Shown piece by piece: positions 32,862 through 40,685 of a DNA stretch of 53,246 nucleotides; the stretch's first letter is position 1; the number at the start of each line of letters is the position of its first letter. Made by a program: the position numbers and the translations under genes. The notes beneath the pieces are model-generated. The model was not told the origin of the DNA. It made no database searches and was given only the letters and a program-made list of their open reading frames with translations. The stretch comes from an uncultured Eubacteriales bacterium. Its GTDB lineage: Bacteria > Bacillota > Clostridia > Oscillospirales > Oscillospiraceae. The stretch is from contig URBH01000007.1 in assembly GCA_900546075.1 (NCBI GenBank), forward strand, positions 1 to 53,246, written 5' to 3'.

Positions 32862-33940
32862 AAGCGTTCCAGAAGTTCGGCTTCACCGAAGCCGAGGCGG
32901 ATATCATTCAGGACGTTCTGCTGACCGCCGATCTGTACGGCATCGAGTCCCACGGTATGCAGCGGATGGTGCGCTACCACAAGTGCATCGAGAAAGGCAT
33001 GATCGACGTTCATGCCAAGCCCGAAGTGGTGTTCGAGACGCCCATCTCCGCCGTCATCGACGCCCATGAAGCCATGGGACAGCTGGTTTCCCACCGTGCC
33101 ATGGAAATGGCCATCGAGAAGGCCAAGGCTACCGGCGTGGGCATCGTCTCGGTGCGTAATTCCAATCACTACGGCATCGCGGGTTACTATGCCAAGATGG
33201 CCTGCAAGGAAGGCCTCATGGGCTTCTCCTGCACCAATTCCGAGGCCATTATGGTTCCCACCTTCGCCCGGAAGGCCATGCTGGGCTCCAACCCCATCGC
33301 CTGCGCGTTCCCCGCGGAGCCTTACGATTTCTTCTTCGACGCTTCCACCACGGTGGTCACCCGGGGCAAGCTGGAAATGTACAACAAGATGGAAAAGCCC
33401 CTGCCCGAGGGCTGGGCTTTGGACAAGGATGGCCACCCCTCCACCAACGCCCCCGACGTGCTGGCGAACATCGTTGCCAAGAAGGGCGGCGGCATCATGC
33501 CTCTGGGCGGCTCCACGGAGCAGCTGGGCAGCCACAAGGGCTACGGCTATGGCATGCTGTGTGAGATTTTCTCCTCCATTCTGTCCATGGGCGCGACCTC
33601 CAATTACTGCATGACCGGCGGAAAGGGTCAGATCTGCCATGGTTTCATGGCCATCAACCCCGCCTACTTCGGCGATCCCGCCGCCATCAAGGAACACTTC
33701 TCCAAGTATCTGCAAGAGCTGCGGGACGCTCCCAAGGCCGACGGCCAGGAGCGCATCTACACCCATGGCGAGAAGGAAGTTGCCGCGGTGAAGCGCATTA
33801 TGGAGAACGGCATCCCCGTCAACGACAACACCATGGTGGAAGTGCTGGATCTGTGCAACTATCTGGGTATGGACTTTGGCGCTTACTTCGGCGATTACCG
33901 TCCGCCCGTCAAGAAGGACGTTTTCAAGGGCAACTACTAA
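32813..33940 (+). CDS. Malate/L-lactate dehydrogenase-family (Ldh_2) oxidoreductase
   Basis: A 375-residue NAD(P)-dependent dehydrogenase of the Ldh_2/YlbC/AllD/ComC family, structurally distinct from classical lactate dehydrogenases. Family marks are ADLYGIESHGMQRM (about 42-55, substrate His and Arg), RNSNHYGIAGYYA (about 116-128, catalytic His), NPIACAFPA near 160, and GSHKGYGYGMLCEIFS near 240. Members interconvert 2-hydroxy and 2-keto acids such as malate, lactate, sulfolactate or ureidoglycolate. The next genes, LarA and malic enzyme, point to lactate or malate. The product is therefore a keto acid linked to pyruvate metabolism, but the exact acid is inferred. Confidence 0.88.
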   Translation: MAYQHWSYDTLHRLCMEAFQKFGFTEAEADIIQDVLLTADLYGIESHGMQRMVRYHKCIEKGMIDVHAKPEVVFETPISAVIDAHEAMGQLVSHRAMEMAIEKAKATGVGIVSVRNSNHYGIAGYYAKMACKEGLMGFSCTNSEAIMVPTFARKAMLGSNPIACAFPAEPYDFFFDASTTVVTRGKLEMYNKMEKPLPEGWALDKDGHPSTNAPDVLANIVAKKGGGIMPLGGSTEQLGSHKGYGYGMLCEIFSSILSMGATSNYCMTGGKGQICHGFMAINPAYFGDPAAIKEHFSKYLQELRDAPKADGQERIYTHGEKEVAAVKRIMENGIPVNDNTMVEVLDLCNYLGMDFGAYFGDYRPPVKKDVFKGNY

Positions 33941-33950
33941 AAAAGGGACA

Positions 33951-33971
33951 GGGAACCGGCCGCCGGTTCCC
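33951..33971 (+). other. Intercistronic hairpin before larA
   Basis: GGGAACCGG and CCGGTTCCC form a perfect 9-bp stem with loop CCG. No U run follows, so it is probably a processing or stability element between the dehydrogenase and lactate racemase genes. Confidence 0.65.
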
Positions 33972-33998
33972 GACGACAAACCTGTGGGAGGATTCTTT

Positions 33999-35261
33999 AT
34001 GATCGCGATTCCTTACGGCAAAGGCCATCTGGATGTTACATTTCCCTATAACGGTCTGCTGTCCTCCCGGGTGGATGAGCTGAAAAGCGACCGCACCGGC
34101 CGGGAGCTGGTGGAGGAAGCCATGGCGTCGCCCATGGGAACGCCCACCCTGGCCGCTCTCGCGGCGGGGAAGAAGCGCTGCACCATCATCATATCCGACC
34201 ACACCCGCCCGGTACCCAGCCGGGATATCCTGCCCCCCATGCTGGCGCAGCTCCGGCAGGGCAATCCGGAAATTCAGGTGACGCTGCTGGTAGCCACCGG
34301 TTTCCACCGGCTTACTACCACCGCCGAGCTGGAAGCCAAGCTGGGGAAGGAAATTGCGGGTTCCGAGAAAATCGTCGTCCACGATGCCTTTGACCCGGAT
34401 TCCAACGTCCAAATCGGCGTCCTGCCCTCCGGCGCGCCCCTGGTCATCGACCGGACGGCGGTGGACACCGATCTGCTCATAGCGGAGGGCTTCATCGAAC
34501 CCCACTTCTTCGCGGGCTTCTCCGGCGGGCGCAAGAGCATCCTGCCCGGCGTCTGCGACAAGACGACGGTGCTGGGCAACCACTGCGGCGCGTTCATCGC
34601 TTCGCCCTATGCCCGCACAGGCATTCTGGAGGGCAACCCCCTTCACCGGGACATGGTGGCGGCGGCGGAGATGGCAAAGCTGGCGTACATCGTCAACGTG
34701 GTCATCGACGAGGAGAAGAAGACGGTCGCGGCCTTTGCGGGAGATTTCCGGCAGGCGCATGAGGCCGGTGTGGCGTTTCTGCGGCAGTATTGCCAGGTGC
34801 AGGCCGTCCCCGGGGACATCGTCATCACCTCCAACGGCGGCGCGCCGCTGGATCAGAACATCTACCAAAGCGTCAAGGGGCTGACGGCGGCGGAGGCTTC
34901 CGCCAAAGAGGGCGCGGTGCTGATTATGTGCGCCGAGCTGGCCGACGGTACCGGCGGCGAGGGCTTTTATACCTCCCTCCGGGACTGCGAAAGCCCTGCG
35001 GCACATTTTGCCCAGTGCGTCAACACCCCCCAGTCGCAGACCATTCCCGACCAGTGGGAGAGCCAGATTCTGGCGAGAATTCTCATGAAGCACCGGGTGA
35101 TCTTCGTTTCCCGCCCGGAAATGGAGCGGACCCTCCGGGAAATGAAGCTGGACTATGCGCCCAGTCTGGAAACCGCCATGGCCATGGCGAAGCGCGACAA
35201 GGGCGAGAACGCCTCCGTCACCCTGATTCCCAACGGCATTTCCGTAATGGTAAAATCATAA
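33999..35261 (+). CDS. larA: Nickel-pincer lactate racemase (LarA family)
   Basis: A 420-residue LarA homologue, which interconverts D- and L-2-hydroxy acids with a nickel-pincer nucleotide cofactor. H103 (GFHRL), H169 (EPHFF), K179 (GGRKS) and H195 (LGNH) sit five positions before the corresponding catalytic/ligand residues H108, H174, K184 and H200 of the Lactiplantibacillus plantarum enzyme. SDHTRP (about 66-71) matches its conserved Asp/Arg. The cofactor genes larB, larC and larE are not in the window. The start at 33999 follows GGGAGG. LarA homologues also racemise other 2-hydroxy acids, so lactate is the best guess given the neighbouring dehydrogenases. Confidence 0.9.
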   Translation: MIAIPYGKGHLDVTFPYNGLLSSRVDELKSDRTGRELVEEAMASPMGTPTLAALAAGKKRCTIIISDHTRPVPSRDILPPMLAQLRQGNPEIQVTLLVATGFHRLTTTAELEAKLGKEIAGSEKIVVHDAFDPDSNVQIGVLPSGAPLVIDRTAVDTDLLIAEGFIEPHFFAGFSGGRKSILPGVCDKTTVLGNHCGAFIASPYARTGILEGNPLHRDMVAAAEMAKLAYIVNVVIDEEKKTVAAFAGDFRQAHEAGVAFLRQYCQVQAVPGDIVITSNGGAPLDQNIYQSVKGLTAAEASAKEGAVLIMCAELADGTGGEGFYTSLRDCESPAAHFAQCVNTPQSQTIPDQWESQILARILMKHRVIFVSRPEMERTLREMKLDYAPSLETAMAMAKRDKGENASVTLIPNGISVMVKS

Positions 35262-35289
35262 ATTATTGTATCGACAAAGGAGAAAAATT

Positions 35290-36462
35290 ATGGATTACGC
35301 AAAAGAGTCCCTGCGGCTTCACAAGGAGTGGGGCGGCAAGATCGAGGTCATCTGCAAGGTACCCTGCAAGACCAAGGACGACCTGTCCCTGGCCTACACC
35401 CCCGGCGTCGCCCAGCCCTGCCTGGAAATCCAGAAGGACATCAGCAAGTCCTATGAGCTGACCCGCCGCCATAATCTGTGCGCCGTGATTACCGACGGCA
35501 CCGCCGTTCTGGGTCTGGGGGACATCGGCCCCGAGGCCGGTATGCCCGTTATGGAGGGCAAGTGCGCCCTGTTCAAGGCCTTTGCCGATGTGGACGCCTT
35601 CCCCCTGTGTGTCAAGACCCACGATGTGGATGAGTTCGTCAACGCCGTGTACCTGATGAGCGGCTCCTTCGGCGGCATCAACCTGGAGGACATCTCCGCC
35701 CCCCGGTGCTTTGAGATCGAGCGGAAGCTGAAGGAAAAGTGCGACATTCCCATCTTCCACGACGACCAGCACGGCACCGCCGTCATCACCCTGGCCGGTC
35801 TGACCAACGCGCTGAAGGTCGTGGGCAAGAAGAAGGAAGACGTGAAGATCGTCACCTCCGGCGCCGGCGCTGCGGCGATCGCCATCGTGAAGCTGCTGCT
35901 GTCCTCCGGCTTCAAGAACGTGACCATGTGCGACCGGAAGGGCGCGATCTATGCCGGTCGTGAGGGCCTGAACTGGATCAAGGAAGAAATGGCGCAGGCC
36001 ACCAATCTGGACAGGAAGGCCGGTTCTCTTGCCGACATGCTGGTAGGCGCCGACGTGTTCATCGGTGTGTCCGCCCCCGGCATGGTGACGAAGGAAATGG
36101 TGCAGACCATGAATAAGGACGCCATCATCTTTGCCTGCGCCAACCCCACCCCGGAGATTTTCCCGGACGAGGCCAAGGCAGGCGGCGCGAGAGTGGTTTC
36201 CACCGGCCGCAGCGACTATCCCAACCAGATCAACAACGTTCTGGCCTTCCCCGGCATTTTCCGGGGCGCCTTTGACGTTCGCGCTTCCGACATCAACGAG
36301 GAAATGAAGATCGCCGCCTCCAACGCCCTGGCGAATCTGATTTCCGACGAAGAGCTGAACGAGAACTACATCATCCCCGCCGCCTTTGACCCCAGAGTCG
36401 GCCCCGCCGTTGCCAAGGCCGTGGCAGAAGCCGCCCGGAAGTCCGGCGTGGCGAGACTGTAA
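35290..36462 (+). CDS. NAD(P)-dependent malic enzyme
   Basis: A 390-residue malic enzyme that decarboxylates malate oxidatively to pyruvate and CO2. SLAYTPGVAQPC (about 33-44) holds the catalytic Tyr. PLCVKTHDVDEF (about 99-110) and FHDDQHGTAVITLAGL (about 155-170) hold metal ligands. The NAD fold is VTSGAGAAAIAIVKLLL near 195, with FACANPTPEIFPDEA near 283. It is the small bacterial form, without a phosphotransacetylase tail. AAAGGAG lies 6 bases before the ATG. It is the last gene of the 32.8-36.5 kb group and is followed by a strong terminator. It connects the malate/lactate acids of this cluster to pyruvate. Confidence 0.93.
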   Translation: MDYAKESLRLHKEWGGKIEVICKVPCKTKDDLSLAYTPGVAQPCLEIQKDISKSYELTRRHNLCAVITDGTAVLGLGDIGPEAGMPVMEGKCALFKAFADVDAFPLCVKTHDVDEFVNAVYLMSGSFGGINLEDISAPRCFEIERKLKEKCDIPIFHDDQHGTAVITLAGLTNALKVVGKKKEDVKIVTSGAGAAAIAIVKLLLSSGFKNVTMCDRKGAIYAGREGLNWIKEEMAQATNLDRKAGSLADMLVGADVFIGVSAPGMVTKEMVQTMNKDAIIFACANPTPEIFPDEAKAGGARVVSTGRSDYPNQINNVLAFPGIFRGAFDVRASDINEEMKIAASNALANLISDEELNENYIIPAAFDPRVGPAVAKAVAEAARKSGVARL

Positions 36463-36526
36463 GGCAGAAAAGTCCGGCATCGCGAATGCCGTGGTAATGA
36501 CGGTTTTGCAGCATATATAACGAAGG

Positions 36527-36559
36527 AACCGGCGCAAGTCCTAGACTTGCGCCGGTTTT
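36527..36559. terminator. Terminator between convergent malic-enzyme and ychF genes
   Basis: AACCGGCGCAAGTC (36527-36540) and GACTTGCGCCGGTT (36544-36557) form a perfect 14-bp stem with loop CTA, followed by TT. Confidence 0.87.
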
Positions 36560-36610
36560 GGTGATTGTGGAAAACCCGCCCGGAGCATCTGCCCCCGGCG
36601 GGCTGCTAAA

Positions 36611-37708
36611 TTACACATTGAACAGGAAATTGACAATGTCGCCGTCCTTCATGACGTATTCCTTGCCCTCGCTGCGAACCAGACCCTTGGCCTTGGCAGC
36701 GGCCATGGTGCCGCAGGCTTTCATGTCGTCGAAGGCGATGACCTCGGCGCGGATGAAGCCCCGCTCAAAGTCGGTGTGAATTTTACCGGCGGCCTGGGGT
36801 GCCTTGGTGCCTTTTTTAATTGTCCACGCCCGGCATTCGTCGCTGCCTGCGGTGAGGAAGGAGATCAGACCCAGCAGAGTGTAGCTGGCCTTGATGAGCT
36901 TATGCAGGCCGCTTTCCGCGACGCCCAGCTCCTCCATGAACATGGCTTTTTCCTCGGGGTCGTCCAGCTCGGCGATATCCGCCTCCAGCTTGGCGCAGAT
37001 GGGAATGACCTGGCTGCCCTCGCTGTCCGCCAGAGCCTTGACTGCCATATAATGACGGCTGCTTTCCGGCTCGTTGACCTCGTTTTCCGACATATTGGCA
37101 ACATAAATGGTCTTTTTCAGCGTCAGCAGGTCGGAGGTGGCGATCAGCGCCCGGTCTTCGTCGGAAACGTCGAAGGTTCTGGCCAGCTTGCCCTTGTTCA
37201 GGTGCTCCAGCAGCTCGGTGAAAACCTCCACTTCGTGGGCAAACTTCTTGTCGCCGCCCTTCATGGCCTTCTGCGCCTTGTCGATGCGGCGCTCCACCAT
37301 TTCGATGTCCGACATGACCAGCTCCAGATTGATGATGTCGATGTCCCGCAGCGGGTCGGTGGAGCCCTCCACGTGGTTGATGTTGCTGTCCTCAAAGCAG
37401 CGAACCACATGGACGATGGCGTCGGTGGTGCGGATGTTGCTGAGGAACTTGTTGCCCAGCCCCTCGCCCCTGGAGGCGCCCTTGACCAGACCGGCGATGT
37501 CCACGAATTCGATCACGGCGGGGGTGGTTTTCTTGGGCTTATGGAGCTGGGAAAGCCAATCCAGCCGCTCGTCCGGCACGGACACGACGCCCACGTTGGG
37601 GTCGATGGTGCAGAACGCATAGTTATCCGCAGGGACGCCTGCGTTGGTGATCGCATTGAACAGAGTGGACTTGCCCACATTGGGAAGTCCCACAATACCT
37701 AATTTCAT
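36611..37708 (-). CDS. ychF: YchF/OLA1-family ATPase/GTPase
   Basis: A 365-residue housekeeping P-loop protein that binds ribosomes and hydrolyses ATP preferentially. G1 is GLPNVGKSTLF (about 6-16). G3 is DIAGLVKGASRGEGLGNKFL near 68-87, with the YchF hallmark sequence. The C-terminal TGS-like domain includes CRAWTIKKGTKAPQAAGKIHTDFERGFIRAEV. The start at 37708 gives the conserved MKLGIVG start; AAAGGAG is 11 bases upstream. No promoter is obvious directly ahead of it, and the remains of an integrative element begin only 81 bases upstream on the same strand. The gene may depend on read-through from there. Confidence 0.95.
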   Translation of the reverse strand: MKLGIVGLPNVGKSTLFNAITNAGVPADNYAFCTIDPNVGVVSVPDERLDWLSQLHKPKKTTPAVIEFVDIAGLVKGASRGEGLGNKFLSNIRTTDAIVHVVRCFEDSNINHVEGSTDPLRDIDIINLELVMSDIEMVERRIDKAQKAMKGGDKKFAHEVEVFTELLEHLNKGKLARTFDVSDEDRALIATSDLLTLKKTIYVANMSENEVNEPESSRHYMAVKALADSEGSQVIPICAKLEADIAELDDPEEKAMFMEELGVAESGLHKLIKASYTLLGLISFLTAGSDECRAWTIKKGTKAPQAAGKIHTDFERGFIRAEVIAFDDMKACGTMAAAKAKGLVRSEGKEYVMKDGDIVNFLFNV

Positions 37709-37763
37709 ATATTTCAAAACTCCTTTATTTGCAATGGCTTTTTGGATTCAGGGGGTGAGCTCC

Positions 37764-37803
37764 GCACCAATTCCGCACAAATTTTTCGTCAGTGCACCAA
37801 TTC
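37764..37803. repeat. Direct repeat GCACCAATTC at the element boundary
   Basis: GCACCAATTC occurs at 37764-37773 and 37794-37803, 30 bases apart. The second copy overlaps the last codons of the truncated integrase. It may be a remnant of an attachment or deletion junction between ychF and the element. Confidence 0.4.
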
Positions 37804-38025
37804 TAGCTTGCCAGGGAACCTCTGATTCATTCCGGAGGAGGGGTTATAAACATCGTGCTTGTCTTCGTACTGTGCGTCTGCCAGCCAGTTGCGGGCTTCC
37901 GGGAGAGTATCGAAGTGCTTCTCCCGTCTGGCGCCGTTCTTGGCTGAATATCTTGCGGAGAACTTACCCTCTTTTCTCTGGCAGATACCCTTGCCGCATT
38001 CTTTGCCTTGTAGACTTTTGCCCAT
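37789..38025 (-). pseudogene. Truncated tyrosine integrase (N-terminal arm-binding domain only)
   Basis: A 79-codon remnant starting MGKSLQGKECGKGICQRKEG, then SARYSAKNGARREKHFDTLPE and WLADAQYEDKHDVYNP. This is the arm-type DNA-binding domain of integrases from Tn916-like and related elements. It breaks off after SSGM, where full-length proteins continue into the core-binding and catalytic domains; the last residues NQRFPGKLELVH look foreign. GGAG lies 8 bases upstream of the chosen ATG. The catalytic R-H-R-Y domain is entirely absent, so the element cannot excise by its own integrase. It lies downstream of xis on the same strand, the usual xis-int order. Confidence 0.72.
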
Positions 38026-38137
38026 TTCATGAACTCCTTTTCGTAGAGCCGGAAACGCGAGTTCATCACGACACCTTACTCTATCATAATTTCGCATATT
38101 TTTCAATATCTTTCGGCGTTTTTGGCGCGCACCGTAT

Positions 38138-38344
38138 TCAAATAATCAGCCTTTGGCTAAGGAATTCTTCGAATTTATTACGTTTGACTAATTTCTTGGT
38201 GCCGACATAGAGGACGAAGGGACAGTTGGGTGCCCGGAGCAAACTGTCTATCTTGTTGATGCCAATATTACTGTATTCGGCTGCTTCTCGGATGGTCAAT
38301 GTGACCTTCAAATGAATCGGCACCTTATCAGGTGCAGTGGTCAT
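38138..38344 (-). CDS. xis: Excisionase (Xis-like)
   Basis: A 68-residue winged-helix protein of the Tn916 Xis type: TLTIREAAEYSNIGINKIDSL (about 15-35), FVLYVGTKKLVKRNKFEEFLSQRLII at the end. Such proteins bind next to attachment sites and bias the integrase toward excision. GGAGA lies upstream of the ATG. It is intact although the adjacent integrase is truncated and the upstream FtsK-like gene is broken. It therefore probably survives as a relic, or acts in trans on a related element. Order on the minus strand is rep, ftsK, xis, int. Confidence 0.8.
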   Translation of the reverse strand: MTTAPDKVPIHLKVTLTIREAAEYSNIGINKIDSLLRAPNCPFVLYVGTKKLVKRNKFEEFLSQRLII

Positions 38345-38361
38345 TTCGGTGTCTCCATTTC

Positions 38362-39669
38362 TTATAAGCTACTGTCCTCAAACCAGTATGCCTGGAATAT
38401 AGTTCCGCCTTGGAGAATGAAACGCCCCTGGGCATCTTCCGGGATCTAATCTGCTGCGTCGGTCTTATCCAGGATAATCATGGACAGAACGTTATCGGCT
38501 CTGCCACAGATCCGACAATTGATGTTGTTCTTGATCTGACCGTTCAGTATAGCGGAGTCGGGACGCTGGGTTGCCAGGATCAGATGAATACCAAAGGCTC
38601 GTCCCTGTCTTGCAATCGTACCAAGCAGACCTTCGATTTTGATCACGATTTCTTTCTGTTCTTTTGTTAGCCCGGTTTTGTCCAGCATCTCGGCAAGTTC
38701 ATCACAGGCGAAAATATACCGCTGCAGGTTCTCTCAGGTGGCTGCATTGTAATGGTCAATGTTGGGGAGTCCTGCGGCTTTGAGCAGCTGCTTTCTGCGT
38801 TCCAGTTCCTCGGTCAGTTCAGTCAGCAGTTCCAGTGTAGACTGTTCCTCAAAGCACATGCGACACTCTTTATGCCAGACTGGAGGGAAGTCCACACCTC
38901 CTTTGAAGTCAGCGATGCAGACATGGGCGCCTTTCTTATTTGCATGCATGAGCAGTAGTTTCAGAAGCACACTCTTGCCGCTGCCGGTGGCACCCCCCAG
39001 CAGGATATGTGGAACTCGTGCCAGATCCACAGTAACAGACCCGGTGAAACTCTCACCCAGATTCAGCATGAAGGACTGCGTGGAAAGGTACTTATCCTTC
39101 CACTTAATCAGATCAGGCAGATCACTGACTGCAGGAACTGCGTGGATAAGCACTCTGCTCTTACCAGACCCATTTTTTATTTTGGCAATGGTGATGTCCA
39201 GTGCTGTTTCAATTGCTTCCTTCTTGTCCTTCCAGACCTTCAGAGGAATACCCTGGGAGGTGAATTCCCAGATGGAGATTCTGGGATTCTTTTTATCTTT
39301 ACGTTTGGATTTCAGTTCCGGTACAGCTTCAGCGTCATTGACAAGTCCGATACTTTTTAGCTGATCCTGAACGGATCGCTTACCAATGGGAGTCAGAATG
39401 AGTATGGTGACGGCAATGCCTGCTACGATCAGATAAGTGACAAATATATTCTTGGCTGCGAACTCTGCAATGGGAGAGATATACTCAATCTTCTCAGTGG
39501 ATGCTGCGATGTCTGCCTGGGTATTCCAGATCAGGATTGCTCCCAGGATATACAGGACCAGAAAAATCAGTTTCCCAGGCGCGTCGGAGGTGGAGTCCAG
39601 TCTGGGGAGGATCCTCCCCAGACCGATTTTGGTGCAGTCGTTTTTGTTAGGGGTTTTCGTTGCTTTCAT
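38362..39669 (-). pseudogene. FtsK/TcpA-like DNA translocase with two in-frame nonsense codons
   Basis: The reading frame encodes 435 codons of an FtsK/SpoIIIE-type ATPase as used to move DNA in conjugative and integrative elements. Two transmembrane segments lie at about 34-48 and 75-95, and Walker A is GGATGSGKS (225-233). Codon 312 is TGA (38734-38736), just before the Walker B region YIFACDELAEML. Codon 408 is TAG (38446-38448), between KTDAAD and IPEDAQGRF. The frame is otherwise continuous to TAA at 38362. Both stops are one C-to-T change from sense codons (CGA, CAG). Other genes here use TGA and TAG as normal stops, so recoding is unlikely. Its start overlaps rep by 23 bases. Confidence 0.82.
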
Positions 39670-40609
39670 AGTGTACCTCGCGGATGAGTCCGTCCCTACG
39701 GAACTCGGTTACGGTGTTAATGCGTCTCAAAAATGCGTGCCAGGTCTCCAGCTTGCTCCTCTGGATTTCGGTGTACTGCTGCTCCAGAGGAATGTTGGAA
39801 GTGATATACACGGTGGTATAACAAGCTACCCGGTCGTAGTAACGAGCCGGAAGCATAACGGGATAGATGTCCAGATAATTCAGCATCGCGGTAATGGGGA
39901 TCTGGGAATGGAATTCTTCAAATACAAGAACAGGATGACCGGTATAGGCATCAAACTGGGTTACGCCCCTGGGTGCGTAATTGGTAATGCGGCAGATGTC
40001 TTCCATGGGGTGCTTATCGAAAATGCTCCTGGTCTTGCCGGTACCGCTATCACCATAGAGATAGTGAACTTCTACATTCCGGAGGATCTTCCGAAACGGT
40101 GCGTAGCAAATATCCTGACGGAGTTGATCGATATCCCGCCCTCTGAATGCATAACTGGGATCCAAGGCAATGATTTCCGCATTGGTCAAACCGTCTTTCA
40201 CATGTTGGATCACAGCGGCATTCTTGGGACTCTTTTCATCTGCCTCACTGGGCATCAATCCAAACTCCTGGAACAAACCTTCCACACTGGTATCAGCCTT
40301 ATCGGTGCCTTTCCACTTTCCGTCTTTACGGACATATTCCCGATTCTGAAGGCAGCTTCCTTTTGCCGGTTCGATATGGGCGGTAGGAAACCGATTCTTG
40401 ACCGAACTGAACCGAATAGGAGAAGTGGAGTACAGGAAGATATGGATATGATAAGTCCCGGTGGACGAAATTTCAGCAGCCAGGCAGAAGTAATCCGGAT
40501 GAAACAGATTCAGCAGTTCGATGATTTTATCTTTGGTCAACCCGTGATCTTCCGGGTTGTTAATGACGAGCATCCATTTCCTGGACTGCGTGTCTTTTAC
40601 ATTGGACAT
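39647..40609 (-). CDS. rep: CRESS-type rolling-circle replication initiator (HUH nuclease plus SF3 helicase)
   Basis: A 320-residue Rep with the layout of circovirus/geminivirus-like initiators. Motif I is WMLVINNPE (12-20). The HUH motif II is YHIHIFLY (53-60) with His54 and His56. Motif III is EYVRKDGK (91-98) with nicking Tyr92 and Lys95. The helicase has Walker A GDSGTGKT (186-193), Walker B VLVFEEF (227-233) and motif C VYITSN (267-272). The start at 40609 has AAAGGAG 10 bases upstream. Upstream frame extension crosses the origin and is not used. Related Reps are known from bacterial plasmids and integrated elements. It should nick the adjacent stem-loop (40641-40673). All motifs look intact. 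Confidence 0.88.
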   Translation of the reverse strand: MSNVKDTQSRKWMLVINNPEDHGLTKDKIIELLNLFHPDYFCLAAEISSTGTYHIHIFLYSTSPIRFSSVKNRFPTAHIEPAKGSCLQNREYVRKDGKWKGTDKADTSVEGLFQEFGLMPSEADEKSPKNAAVIQHVKDGLTNAEIIALDPSYAFRGRDIDQLRQDICYAPFRKILRNVEVHYLYGDSGTGKTRSIFDKHPMEDICRITNYAPRGVTQFDAYTGHPVLVFEEFHSQIPITAMLNYLDIYPVMLPARYYDRVACYTTVYITSNIPLEQQYTEIQRSKLETWHAFLRRINTVTEFRRDGLIREVHYESNENP

Positions 40610-40626
40610 AGGTTTCTTTCTCCTTT

Positions 40627-40685
40627 TGCTACTGCTACTTCGCTCGCATAGGTAATACTCACCTATGCGAGCGGGGCCAGTAGCA
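40627..40685 (-). other. Candidate rolling-circle origin: stem-loop with NANTATTAC and iterons
   Basis: A perfect 13-bp stem (CGCTCGCATAGGT at 40641-40653 with ACCTATGCGAGCG at 40661-40673) encloses a 7-base loop. On the minus strand loop plus stem base read GAGTATTAC (40652-40660), which fits the CRESS-virus nonanucleotide NANTATTAC. The expected nick (TATT/AC) falls exactly at the loop-stem junction. Two bases away are tandem GTAGCA hexamers (minus strand, 40627-40638), and an inverted copy lies at 40680-40685, resembling iterons. The structure sits 32 bases upstream of rep, as in small CRESS genomes. Confidence 0.82.

Noticed and set aside
38362..39669. Stop-codon recoding (TGA or TAG as sense) in the FtsK-like gene
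   Set aside because: Many genes in the window end with TGA, and at least two (23714, 45670) end with TAG, with no sign of suppressor or selenocysteine elements. Simple nonsense mutation is more likely.
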